Shown here piece after piece: positions 34,585 to 46,483 of a DNA stretch of 64,000 nucleotides (its first letter is position 1; every line of letters begins with the position of its first letter). The notes below the pieces were generated by a model, which worked only from the letters and a program-made list of their open reading frames with translations, was not told the origin of the DNA and did no database searches. The position numbers and the translations under genes are program-made. The stretch is taken from assembly GCA_029582165.1 (NCBI GenBank), contig CM055886.1, positions 24,056,669 to 24,120,668 of the forward strand, in the 5' to 3' direction. Source of the DNA: Portulaca oleracea. Taxonomy: Eukaryota > Streptophyta > Magnoliopsida > Caryophyllales > Portulacaceae.

Positions 34585-34855
34585 GGGTCCGTTTGGACCT
34601 AGGAAAACAGGATGGAAAAAAAATATCGTGGAAAAAAAGTTAGGAGGAAAAAAATTTTGGGGTAAAGTAAATTTCTTTCTCTTGTTTGGTTTAAGTAAAT
34701 TTTGAAGGAAAAAAATTGATTTTTTATTCAATTTTCTTTTCCTTGTTTGATTTGAGAAAAAATACATGGAAAAATAAAATTTGCAAGAAAACTTGTAAAT
34801 ATCAAGTTTCATTTTTTTAGATCATATGATGTGATTTGGGAGAGAAAGAGAGAGT

Positions 34856-34893
<38 letters not shown>

Positions 34894-35054
34894 AAGATAG
34901 AGAAAAGAGAATTAGAGAGATAGGTTAAGTGACAAAGAGAGAGAAAAGAGAGTTAGAGAGAGAGAAAAAAGAGTTAGAGAGAGAGAGAGAGAGAAGAGAA
35001 TTAGAGAGAGAGAGTGACAAAGAGAGAGAAAAGAGAGTTAGAGAGAGAAAGAGC

Positions 35055-35097
<43 letters not shown>

Positions 35098-35435
35098 AGT
35101 GACAAAGAGAGAGAAAAGAGAGTTAGAGAGAGAGAGAGCGATAGATAGAGAGAAAAGAGAATTAGAGAGATAGAGAGAGTGACAAAGATAGAGACAAGAG
35201 AGTTAGAGAGAGAGAGATCGAGAGTTAGAGAGAGAGAGCGATAGAGAGAGAGATCGAGAGTTAGGGAGAGAGAGAGAGAGAGACAAAGAGAGAGAAAAGA
35301 GAATTAGAGAGATAGAGAGAGTGACAAAGATAGAGACAAGAGAGTTAGAGAGAGAGAGAGAGCGATAGAGAGAGAGAGAAGAGAGTTAGAGAGAGAGAGA
35401 GAGAGAGAGAGAAGAGTGTTAGAGAGAGATAGAGT

Positions 35436-35469
<34 letters not shown>

Positions 35470-35674
35470 AGTTAGAGGGAGAGCGAGAGGGAGAGCGTTA
35501 GAGAGAGAGAGAGAGAGAGAGAAGAAAGAGAAGAGAGTTAGAGAGAGAGTGAGAGAGAGAGCGTTAGAGAGAGAGAAAGAGAGAAGAAAGAGAAGAGACT
35601 TAGAGAGAAAAAAGAGAGAGTGCGCGAGAGAAAGAGGGAAGAGGGTTAGAAAGAGAGAGAGAGAGAAGAGAGAG

Positions 35675-35723
<49 letters not shown>

Positions 35724-36061
35724 AGTTAGAGAGAGGAAAGTTAGAGAGAGAGAGAGAAGAGAGTTAGAGAGAGAGAAGAAAGTTAGAGAGAGAGAGAGAG
35801 AGAGAGAAACAAGTTAGAGAGAGAGAGAGACGAGTTAGAGAGAGGATACAAAGAAAGGTTGGCTTTAATCCAAAATTTTTCTCCCAACTTTCCTTTCATT
35901 TTTGAAGGGAAAATTTTTTATTCATTATTACTCCAAATTTTCCATGCAATTTTCCCACAATTTTTTTTCCATTCCTTTTTCTTCAATCCAAACAAAGGAA
36001 AGATTTTCATTTTCCAAAATAATTTTTTTTCCATGCTGTTTTCCAAGGTCCAAACGGACCC
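34585..36061. mobile_element. PIF/Harbinger-type (Tourist-like) non-autonomous element nested in the MULE
   Basis: Terminal repeats GGGTCCGTTTGGACC and GGTCCAAACGGACCC, with inverted subterminal sequence (GGAAAA-rich against TTTTCC-rich), flanked by TAA on both sides (34,582-34,584; 36,062-36,064). About 1 kb of GA repeat fills the middle. Confidence 0.88.
34845..35850 (+). repeat. ~1-kb GA-rich satellite-like tract
   Basis: Almost entirely (GA)n broken by regularly recurring TTAGAGAGAG, GACAAAGAGAGAG and GCGATAGAGAG phrases, so it is an expanded higher-order repeat rather than a plain microsatellite. An Arg/Glu-rich ORF at 35,549-35,767 is an artefact of it. Confidence 0.95.
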
Positions 36062-36165
36062 TAAAGAAATCTAAAGCTTCAATCTGGATGAGTTTCTTTC
36101 ACCCTACAATACATTGTGATGGTTGAGTTACATTAGTTTTAATTGAAGCAACCCATTTTCCATCT

Positions 36166-36438
36166 CTAAAGCTTCAATCTTTTGCATAAGTGCTCAATCA
36201 CCAATTTCCCCATCCTTTTGGTCTCCTCTTCCATCAAAGAAATCTCCTTGAGCAAGCACTCGGCTTAAATCTTCTCCATCATCGTTAGATTCTTCATCTC
36301 TATAAGCACATACTCTTTCTCTTTCAAATGTTGGTATCGGAGAAACCGGGCCTCCAAATCCATTTCCTTCATCTCAAGGTCTTCTACCTTCACTTTTGGC
36401 TCCAACAATTTGTCTTGTTCATCTTGCAAGCACTCGGC
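36166..36438 (-). pseudogene. Captured coding fragment in the MULE (coiled coil)
   Basis: Reads as 90 codons with a single internal TAA and a final TAG. The product is Glu/Lys/Leu-rich with heptad spacing (QDEQDKLLEPKVKVEDLEM, then EARFLRYQHLKEKEY). The phrase AECL occurs twice, once after the internal stop. Codon-like content inside a transposase-less MULE fits a Pack-MULE gene fragment. The parent gene is not identified. Confidence 0.5.
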
Positions 36439-36809
36439 TCATGATGGGTGTTCTAGTCTTCAAGTGGAGGAAGATTTTCTGTCGAAGATGAAGAGGGGAG
36501 AAGAAGATGCAGAATCAATGGAGAAAAGGAAGAGGAAGTGATCGGAAAATTGGGGGGAAAATTAGGTTTACCTCTTATAACAGGTTAAAATAAGGTAGAG
36601 GGGTACGTTTGATTGACTGATTTGAAAAATTGAGTAATAATTTTGATGGGTTTTAAAATACAGTGACAATTTTGACTATATTGAAAAGTTGGGTGACATT
36701 TTTATCCATACACTCTAAAGATGATGGTACTATAGACTATAGTAGTGGATGTCACTCACCCATATTTTAGCTTTTTGATGTCAGTCATTATCTATCTTAA
36801 GGTAATGTA

Positions 36810-37066
36810 CTCCTTCTATTTCATATTAATTATCATAATTTTGATTTTTATGGTTTTCAGTGTCACTTTTTGATTGATAATTTCTTTTATGATATGTTAT
36901 TAATAATTGCAATGTTGTACTTTTCTGATAGTAGTTTTCATTACGAATCTAATGATGGTAATTCTATATAGTAACTCCTTGTATATATTGAGAAACTTAT
37001 GGTCAATTTTTTTGAAATTTGACTGCACGATTTTCAAAGATGACAATTAATAAAGCATAGAGGGAG
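36810..37066. mobile_element. Stowaway-like MITE, copy A
   Basis: Ends CTCCTTCTATTTCATATTAA and a GAGGGAG-type right end, flanked by TA. It is the same family as 52,511-52,758 in opposite orientation; they share the internal GTGCAGTCAAATTT and AAGTTTCTCAATATATAC phrases. Confidence 0.8.
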
Positions 37067-37462
37067 TAGTTATATATTGTTTTTACATTCTTTTTTTTTT
37101 CTTGATGACAACAATTTGATTATAATTCTTTTTGTTAATAATTACAAAAATTATTAGATTATGTTTATATGGAACTATTTTTTATTATAACAAAATAATA
37201 ATAATTTTATATGATAAAATATAATATATATTGAGAAATTAATTAATAAATATATAGTTTTTAAACTTGAACTTTATGTAATTCCCGCGGTTGGAGAGGA
37301 GGAAATATATGAATAAAGGGCCTGTAAAATTTGTTGCTAGGTGGACAATATGGTAAATGATGTTTTAATAACTTTTGTAATAAAGTTTAAGCATTATTGG
37401 AAAAACGTATTATTTTAGAACAAAGTGGCCTATTTTAGGAAAAAAGTAAGTATCGGTAAATG

Positions 37463-37872
37463 CAAGAGCACCCGCAATGGTGAGCTTGAGTTTGGCTAAT
37501 TGGATGACGTGTAATCTGTGGGCCCCTATCAAGAGAGTCAAAATTTAACCCTTTATTTAGCTTGCTTTCCAATGGTGAATATGAGTTTGACTCATATTAA
37601 TTAAAAAAGTAAGTGGGTCCTACATAATAATATAATTAATTTGGTTATATTGATAAAAAATGAGGTAGAGGAGGAGAGAGAAAAAATTATGATTAAAATA
37701 TTATTATCTTAAACTCGATTTCAAACTCGTCTCGCGATATTAACGGCGAGATTCTCGTGAGATTAGTCTCATTCTCACCATTGAAATGTCGTATACGACC
37801 TCATTCCATTCGCATTTCATGCCACGTCAGCAGTGAGTCGAATTGAAACTCACCATTACATGTAGATGCTCT
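37463..37872. mobile_element. MITE, family M1 copy 1
   Basis: Facing ends AGAGCACCCGCAATGGTGAG and CTCACCATTACATGTAGATG(CTCT). It is the same family as 42,308-42,672 and both contain CTTGCTTTCCAAT(A/G)GTGA. No clean target duplication was read. Between it and the previous MITE (37,067-37,462) is featureless AT-rich DNA. Confidence 0.65.
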
Positions 37873-38465
37873 TATGTTTATATTATGCAAGGAAAAGAGG
37901 CAACTAGATTTTTTCAATTTTTATTTTTTAACCAAATACTTTAGTGCTAGAATGTTGCCTGATTAATATTGTAGTTTTTAACCAAATACCTAAGTATTAA
38001 AACTTTAACTAATTATTACAGTTTTTGTGAGATAGGTAAATGTCTGAGCTGGCGATAGACCGTAGAAATGAAAGGGTTAGTTTGAAATGTAAAATAGCTA
38101 AAAAAGGAATGGATGTATTGTATATATATTTATAGAGGTGCATAACCTTTTAGGAATTATATTGTTAGGAGGCTAGGTCTCATGCAAAGAGTACAAGGTC
38201 ACTTGCATTGTTTGGGCTGTGCTTTTGTAAATTGCATTGTTGCTATGATTGTATTACTCTATTTGATTACAGATGTAGCGTATTCCCTAATTATTTTCTT
38301 TTGCTATGGCTATTACTCCATTTCATCATTGATACAATGTATTCCCCAATTATTTTATGTTATATGACTAATATATATCCACGTGGTGTACCCACAAGTA
38401 ATTACAGACTCATAAGAAAAGCTAAACCTAAAAACCAGGATACATATTGTAAACACTTATAGCAG
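37873..38465. other. Intergenic AT-rich DNA
   Basis: No gene or clear element recognised. Confidence 0.4.
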
Positions 38466-39024
38466 GGGTTTTTTACTTTTTGGACCCCGAACTTCGGGGG
38501 TATTTATTTTCTAGACCTTCGTATTTCAAAGTTTATATTTTGGACCTTATACTTTGTCTCCGACAACAATATGAACCATATACTTTGTCTATGGCAACAA
38601 TATGGACCCCCATATTTCAAAGCCATTATCGAATTTTTTTTCTTTCGAAAATTTTCCAACAGCAACTTCTTCTTCCTCTTCTTGCATGATTTCCAACCCC
38701 CATATAAGCATAAATTTGCCATAAAAATTACCAAAGGTTACCAAAATTTAACTTTTATCATACTGTTTATTACCCATGAATTTTACACACCCCTAGTTGT
38801 CAAAGTCTGGTCAATTTCAAAACAACAGTCAAAAGAAGGAAAAAATGATAAAATGCCATATCGGGAAGTTTAGGCAACAATTAAGTCATCGCCGGAGTCA
38901 AACATAACTTTGGGCCACATTTTTTGGGTCCACAAAGTATAGGGTCCAAAATATAAACTTTAAAATATGGGGGTCCAGAAAATAAATACCTCCAAAGTTC
39001 GGGGTCTAAAAAGCAAAAACCCCC
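38466..39024. mobile_element. Foldback/MULE-like MITE, family F1 copy 1
   Basis: A 559-bp element with inverted ends of ~100 bp (GGGTTTTTTACTTTTTGGAC and its complement). The flanking 10-mers CTTATAGCAG and CTTATGATAG are similar. Its ends and size match 62,936-63,496. Confidence 0.7.
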
Positions 39025-40229
39025 CTTATGATAGTATATCATATAATGATATGAACTTGAATGCTTATTTATTATACATACAGCTGTTAGCACCTATATA
39101 TAATATAAAGATATGAACTTAAATCGCTTATATATTAAAACATTGATTACTTATAAAATCGCTCAAAACAAACCACAAATATTTAAACATGTGAAATTAT
39201 ACAAGGAAAAAAAAAAAACTAAACGTTCACCTTACTATTGTGACTACTACTAGTCTACTACCATGCATCATTACTTATTTATTACATTATTTATTACATT
39301 GCTTAAAACAATCCGCATATATTCAAACATCTGCAATTATGCAAGAGCACTTAAAACAATTCACATATGTTCAAACATTTGAAATTATGCGAAGAAAAAT
39401 TTAAAAAAACCTTGTCAACTATCCTAATTAATCACCAACCCTTATCTGCATAATTCAATTGATTTAAATGTCTATGAAAAAAGACTCGCATTATATTCTC
39501 ACAAGGACCATGATAGCCATCTTGACTCAAGATGGTTCTTAACCATCTTGAGTTATTCATATTTCACATTTTTGTAACTTTTATTAATATTTTCTTTATT
39601 AATTATATATATTTATTAATTACAATAATATAATACTTATTAGGTAGGTGAAAAAATATAATAATAGCGTAATTTTATCAATCATAGTAGAAAATTCACA
39701 TTTTATACATAGTTTTATATTTACCAAATAAATATAAATAAATAATTATTTTTAAATTATTTATAAGTTGTAGTAACACTAAAAATGATGAAACATACCT
39801 TTAGAATGATTTAAATACACTTACATTTCACTCTATTAATGATTTTGAAGAAATGCAAGATGGTTAAGAGTTATCTTGTGTCAAGATGTTTATCATTTTC
39901 GTTCTCTCACAGTTTCAGTATAACTGTATTTGCTTTGTACTAGACCATTAATAATGCATTTGTAATTTTGTATAATATAAAGATTTAAAAGGCTACACGA
40001 CAACATGAAAAAGTATACCGTACCCATGATATACATTTACTGTACACGTACATTAAAACAAAATATAATTAGTTTTTCAATTATCAGACATTAATAAATC
40101 AACAAAGAAACATCATATCATAATATAATAATACTAGCCTTATCTACTAACCTATCTAATCTAATCATGTCCTAAAAATTGATTTCCCAAAATACTCTTA
40201 ATTATTTTTAAAATTTTGATTTCACCCTA

Positions 40230-40277
<48 letters not shown>

Positions 40278-40397
40278 CTTTTACCCATTTTAAAAATTTC
40301 CATTCCCCCCAACTCATTAAAGATACCTATTATTATTATTATTATTATTAATACTATTAGTATTATTATTACTATTGTTATTATTATTACGATTAAA

Positions 40398-40429
<32 letters not shown>

Positions 40430-41525
40430 ATTCATATTTATCATCATTCCTCATCAAAAGCTATATATTTCACTTTTGTCTTTTTCTTCTTGTTGTTATT
40501 GTTATTGTTATTGTTAGAAATACTATTATTTGCAAATTTGGAGTTTTCAATATCGAACTCATACCCTGAGATCCAATACAAACAATCAGTCGAAGGAGCG
40601 GAGCTACTACCTTATTTTAATATATTCTTTCTTTTAAATTTTAATATGATCTCCTAATTACATTGTGACGCCTAAATATTAAGTAATCATATAGATATTA
40701 TTATATGTGAATCCTTTAAACTTAATTGTGTTTTATAAAGATGAAATTTTGTTGTATGGTGCCAATAATATTAATGCGTGTACGATTTAAACCCTATCCA
40801 ATCAAAAAGAATATGTTTAGCTAATCATTTATGATTTTATTGCTAATTTAACTTTTGATACTATATCTAAAAATACCGATATAGGTATATGAAGTTAGAA
40901 ATAGGCAAAGTGAATTATTTATTGCTCCTACATCAAAAATTATTGAACCATAGGTATGAATGTATATTAATTGTCAATAACATTATTTTTTCCAATAATA
41001 TATCAATATTCCTTAAACTACTGTTTAATTTCATTGTGTACAGGAATGCAACCTTTTTTAGATTCACAAAAGTTAGTATCTATATTATGTGATTTGATTA
41101 CAAGTACCCTTTAGCCATGCTTCTAAACGTCCAAAGCTAAACCATATAACTACGTTTTGCCCTATTTGCAACATAGTTTCATTGTGTATCATAATTAAAC
41201 CATTAGTTATTAAATAACAATGCATTTAGTTTGATACTTGTATTTATATGAAATATTTTATGAAAAGTCCAAACAAAATATTCATTTTATACCACTTAAT
41301 TATATTTAATTTAATTAGTTTCGATTTCTATTGTATATTTTCATTAATAAATAATTCACCATCAAATCAAATTAAAATATATTTAATTTTAATTAAATGA
41401 AAATTAAATTATAATTATAATTATAATTAAATTAAAATTAAAATTTAATTTGATTTTTATATTATGTGAAGATTTTTTATTCAATATTAATATATTAAAA
41501 TTATATTTATAATTGTTGGGTCAGC
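39025..41525. repeat. AT-rich intergenic block with MITE and TTA microsatellites
   Basis: A TIR element at ~39,528-39,895 has ends ATGATAGCCATCTTGACTCA and CAAGATGTTTATCAT (same family as ~59,985-60,348). (TTA)n tracts lie at ~40,235-40,277, ~40,328-40,362 and ~40,398-40,432. No gene recognised. Confidence 0.6.
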
Positions 41526-41535
41526 GCGTGCGAAG

Positions 41536-42125
41536 GAGTTAATTACATTTACCCTACCTAACTTATGTGGTAATAATTTTTGCACACCCGACATTTGAGA
41601 AATAATTTTCACCCTACCTGACATTTAAGTGGTCATAAATTTAAAGCCCCCCAGGTATGTTATAATTGGTTTTTATTGACTTTTTCGGTGAACTGTAAAA
41701 AAATAAATATGAAGTGACCTTTATATCATTGTTATTATTTCCTTTGACTTTCAATTAAATGTGAAATAACTTTTGTACCCATAGTATTAATTGTTATGGC
41801 ATTTTAAAACCCAACCACTCCACTGATTCCTCTCCCCGACCCCCACCCATACAGAAAATGAAAACCTAACCCCTTCCAAACCACCATGTCTGTCTTCTAC
41901 TCTCCAACATAATCTTTTCCTTCTCAAATTAAAGGGCAACATCGTAATTTCACATAGTGATATAGGGGTATTATTGTATTTTTCCATTTCCGATGACAAG
42001 TTACCGTATTCTAATACTAAAAATCACTTTCACTAAATGTCAGGTAGGGTGAAAATTATTTCCCAAATGTCGGGTGTGCAAAAATTATTACCACATATGT
42101 CAGGTAGGGTAAATGTAATTAACTC
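41536..42125. mobile_element. Mutator-like non-autonomous element inside a Helitron terminus
   Basis: A 590-bp element with ~105-bp TIRs (GAGTTAATTACATTTACCCT and complement). A perfect 10-bp target duplication GCGTGCGAAG (41,526-41,535; 42,126-42,135) flanks it. The target lies in the hairpin that precedes the Helitron CTAG end. Confidence 0.93.
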
Positions 42126-42157
42126 GCGTGCGAAGCACGCGCCACCAACCCGACTAG
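42126..42157 (+). mobile_element. Helitron 3' terminus
   Basis: Hairpin CGCGTGC-GAA-GCACGCG followed after 14 bp by CTAG (42,154-42,157) and a T, the canonical Helitron 3' end. The left hairpin arm is also present at 41,524-41,532, separated by the MULE. The 5' end of this Helitron was not located. Confidence 0.7.
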
Positions 42158-42307
42158 TATCGAAAAAAACGCACATGTGATTAGGCTTGCGTTATTTTCT
42201 TCACAATTTCGGTAAATACTTAAGATGTGTTTATTTTTTGCCAAAGCATGGATTCGAAATCACCATCATCATATCTAGAGCGGTGCTTGCGACAAAAGAC
42301 TGCATAA

Positions 42308-42672
42308 GGGCAGCCGCAATGATGAGCATGAGTTATACTCAATGGATGAGGTGGAAGCAGTATGACCCACCAAAAAAGTTAGAGTTAGACTCTTCATGTT
42401 TACTTGCTTTCCAATAGTGAGTACGAGTTTGATTAAAATAAGTAAAAAAAATGTGTAGACCATACATTTAATAGTTTAAATACACTATAACAGAATAAAA
42501 AAAAGAATAAATATGTCGAGAATCTCGTCCTCGTCCTCGCGCGGCGAGCGCGAGTTCGAGTTTTTCTCACCACCGACACTCGTCCTCACCGCTGCACTGT
42601 CTTTCTGGTCCTCGCCCATGCCATATCAGCATTATTTCAGTCTCAAACTCGCCGTTACAGATGATCTAATTG
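42308..42672. mobile_element. MITE, family M1 copy 2
   Basis: Ends GGGCAGCCGCAATGATGAGC and CTCGCCGTTACAGATGATCT. Internally it shows a GC-rich CTCGCGCGGCGAGCGCGAG hairpin at ~42,535-42,553. Confidence 0.65.
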
Positions 42673-43069
42673 AATGCGAGACGACGACTGCTGCTTAGGC
42701 GTCATCGAGCTCAGGACAGTTGTGTGTTATTGAGACGACTTGCTCGTCCTGAAGTGGTTGATTAACTTGATTTTAAGAAGGAAAAAAAATATTTAGAATG
42801 ATTATTGCCAGTTAGTCCCACAATTAATCAAAATCCTACAATTTCATTTTCCATCCCGGCCATTACCTATTATTACAACATGTTATTTACAATTACACTT
42901 TATAATCAATGTTGTTTGGAATGTATCTTTGGCTTCTACTTCTGTTGCATTACATTTTTTCAATAATTTTTTTTTATTTCCTTTTTCCATTCATCCCCTA
43001 AATTCATAAAAACTTATAACTTAAAAAAAAGTTTTTGGCTCCAAATAATCCGTACCAAGGGCCTGTAAC

Positions 43070-43350
43070 TAAGAATAATTTAAAGTGACTTTTTGACCGA
43101 TGATAATTTATACTTTTATCTTACTTTCTTATTGCATAATATCGTATTTTCCGGCAATGGAAAAATGATGTAGTCATTAGGCTACGTGCTATTGGTCGAA
43201 AAATATAAACTCTTATGGGTCGAAAAGTCACATTTTCCATTGACTACCTCATTTTTCCGTTGTCGGAAAATGTTAATATTATACTTTAAGAAAATAAGAT
43301 AAAAATGTACACCGTAATCAATCATTAATCAAAAAATAACTTTGGATTAT
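43070..43350. mobile_element. Foldback MITE
   Basis: Arms ~110 bp: AAGAATAATTTAAAGTGACT on the left and the complement of AGGAATAATCCAAAGTTA on the right, meeting near 43,190-43,230. No duplication read with confidence. Confidence 0.65.
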
Positions 43351-46200
43351 TCCTGCTTGCAAAGTCTTGAGCACAAATAATGGTTTGAACCTTTGGCGGC
43401 AAAAGGATAGACTAGAGAAACAGCGACAAGAGCTTTGGCAGCAAGCGAGGCAAAGAACCCTCCATTTTAGGTTGGTTAATCAATTTATTCACGATCATGT
43501 CATCGCGATCCTAGTTAATCTTCCTCTTTCTTTTATTTCCGATTCCCACAAATTTTCGCAGACCTAGGTTTTAGTTCGCTGCTTTGTCAACTCCGTTGAG
43601 ACCAATTGTTTACTGCTTGAGCGATTACGGAGATTTTTGATTAGTCGATTCTACTGATGCGTGATACAAAATCACGATCAATTATGTGATTTCTTTTCAC
43701 GCTTGGGTAAGCAAAATTGGAATTTTATGTGTTTAATTAATTGCATAATTTTGGTTAATCATGTTCATTAGGCTAGTTGGATTTGGGCTTATTGACCGTA
43801 ACCTTGGATCATTGCGGTTGCTGCAGATGTATGTTTATTTAGGAATGTGGGATCATTTTTGCTTTCAGGTTATTTTTTTCTAGTTACGATTTATTCGTGG
43901 AATTTTCGTTCCGTTTTTAGATGATTGGGATTGGATTACATGCTAGCTTGTTCGAGATTTCATCCTGATGATTATGGTTCAAAACTTGAAGGCATTATTT
44001 GTTTATGCCATCTAATTTTTGAAAAGTTTCTGTTCTGATTCAGCCTCTTAATAAGTAGTTCGATATGATAAGTTGCAGACTCTTACATTATAAGATGTGT
44101 TAAACTCTTCATTTCATGTAAGCATGTACCCTTAATAAAACCTTAGCACTTGAGCATGGATACTAAGACTTAACATTAGAAATCTGCAAATTTTCACAAA
44201 AATAGCCAAATATGACTCTTGGTCATGTATGAATATTGGACACTCGTGTTTGAATGAAAGTGACATATCTCATAGGAAAATTGGATCGTATTAAGCTGAA
44301 CTATAGAGGTTATTGGGACTATGGTAAGTCGAACTATGAAAATGTCTTACGGTAAGTTGAACTATTGGAGCCTTGAATTCCAGTGGACTGACACCAAATT
44401 TTGCTACCTGCACTTGAGGAGGCTTATTTTCCTACATGACACCTGTATTGTAATAATCTCAAATTTTAATATACTAGATTGTAGTAGTTCAAACTGGATT
44501 GTTTATGTTCACGCATAAGTTACTGGCTAATAAAAACTGGATTGTTAATCATTCTGCCAGACAAAAATATCTTGGGTACGAAACTTGACGGTTCAAAAAT
44601 TCTCAGAAAAGAAGAGGCATGGATGTATGGTGGGGTAAATTAAGATAGATTGATATCATTTCCATTGAAATAATTTTATACAAATTCATCATGAAAAGAA
44701 AAAGCATGATGTCCAAAAGCATGCTTTTTGCAAAGCTACTAATTCCTAGTAATTATGGCTCTTAAGAGATGCATGCGTTTTCAATTTGTCCTCTTGGGAT
44801 CTGTTAATTTTACTCTAGCTCACCTAAATTTGGTCCTACCTAGATTTCAATGTAGCTTTTACCCTTTTAACTATGGTAGGGTTGGTGAATGGACAAGCAA
44901 ATGCCTTAGGAAGTTAGGATTGATTTGCTTATATTTATCTGGATTCGTTTGCTAAGGGCAATGACTACAAGCAGCTGAGAATTCAAAAACTACAAAACAG
45001 GACAGATTCTATATGTTTCACAGAGGATTTTTACAAAAATGGGATCAAAATATGGAGATACAATGGTCACTTTGGATCTATGATTACCTACACTGGAATT
45101 TTGACTATGGTAGGGTTGGTGAATGAACTTTGTTCCTGTACCTGTCTAATTGATCATGTTCTTTTATTTCCCTTCCCCATATCGTGTCATACTATTATTC
45201 TCCCCCTTTTGCCAGGCAGGTATTACCAAATTAGTTATGCGAGCGAACTAAATGATGACTGATGAAGCTCCCATTTGTGTCTTTCTTTCAATGATCCGTG
45301 CTTCTTTATGCTTACATTCGTGAGATTTGAAGAAATCCTTGAATAACGAAGCACTATGGAGGCGAGGCATTTATTTGTAATTGGAGTAGAATAGAAATAG
45401 CACAAAGTAATGTCATATTTTTTGTAAATGGTGCAGTAATTCTTGAACTGAGATTCTTTTATCATTTTTATGCAGCAAGAACCTGGCAATTTTACTGGGG
45501 TGTTTTTTTTTTTTTTTTTTTGGGCATCTGTCTACATAAGCTACTGTCTAATTCTTGTTCTCAAATTTAGCCATTATTTTGTAGACTAGTTGCATATGAA
45601 GAACTACCGTAGTAATGAACTTAAAATGACTGTTTCTTGTTCAGAATATAGTGTGTGATATCAGTATGTCAGAAGAGAAGAGATCCTGCATATCCAGGTA
45701 TACTTAGTAGTTACCCAAGATTTATTCATTGCTGTCTGCTATTATCAGTGCATGAATGATATATTCTGATGCTCCTTTGAAGTATCAACAGTTGATTTCC
45801 TGCTCCCAATTAGGACAGATTTTATTCCTGCTGCAGATATTCTGTTGAAACAGTTGATTTCCTAGAGAAGTGGACGTTTCATCTATATGCACTATTGTTC
45901 CTTTTCCCTGCTTTATGTAGGTCATTGCATTCTATCATCATTTAACAAGATAGGTATTCACTAACCATTGGCCGGGTTGTTTTTAGTGGAATCATAACTA
46001 TTTAAGCATTTATATCGAAAGTATGACAAAGATGGACTTGCTTTTCCATATTTAGCATTTGAATTGGCAGTGATTTAAGACAGGAAATGGGCATGGGTCC
46101 ATAGTACATCTCCATGCTTGATCTTTTTCCCCCCACTAATGTGCATATCTTTTTCTGGTAAATCAAACCATAAATTGAACACGTAAAAAGACGGGGTGGT
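43350..46200 (+). other. Possible transcribed locus, unassigned
   Basis: Starts with GC-richer, leader-like sequence (43,350-43,710) ending in a good donor (CTTGG|GTAAGC), followed by a long T-rich interval. At ~45,652 there is an acceptor (TTGTTCAG) followed by a short ATG segment (45,669 on) and a donor (CCAG|GTATAC). An open stretch at 43,367-43,567 reads LWRQKDRLEKQRQELWQQ, with coiled-coil character, but has no ATG start. No family recognised. It would be convergent with WAT1. It could be a non-coding RNA, a gene remnant or a small spliced gene. Confidence 0.3.
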
Positions 46201-46483
46201 TAATTAAGCCCCTTCATACAAGATCTTAAGAGATAATAATCATCACATTCATCCCCTAATGCCTATTGCTTTTTACTCCCTTTCCGCCCATCTCCTAACG
46301 AGAGGACGCTGACTGAATAAACAAACTTCAGGCACACACCACAAAAAAGGGGGAAAAGAAGGGAAAAAAGTAAAAAAAAAAAAAAAAAGCTCTCTCGATG
46401 CAGGAATAGTAGTTTGCTTAATTAGCTTGTTTGCCAACCAGAGCCACGAGTGACTGAAACAAAGGTTAATCTTGTTGTGGCTG

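Larger units (their letters stand above)
34235..36715. mobile_element. Mutator-like element with long terminal inverted repeats and nested element
   Basis: Ends GAGTGCATGG and CCATACACTC form inverted repeats of about 270 bp with high similarity. Flanks are TAAAGACGAT (34,225-34,234) and TAAAGATGAT (36,716-36,725), a 10-bp target duplication with one mismatch, as for MULEs. The interior lacks transposase, holds a coding-like fragment on the minus strand and is split by a PIF/Harbinger-type insertion (34,585-36,061). Confidence 0.88.

Noticed and set aside
35549..35767. Arg/Glu repeat protein
   Set aside because: Encoded entirely by the GA tract.
41787..41999. 70-codon ORF inside the MULE
   Set aside because: No homology, no context, and part of a non-coding MITE interior.
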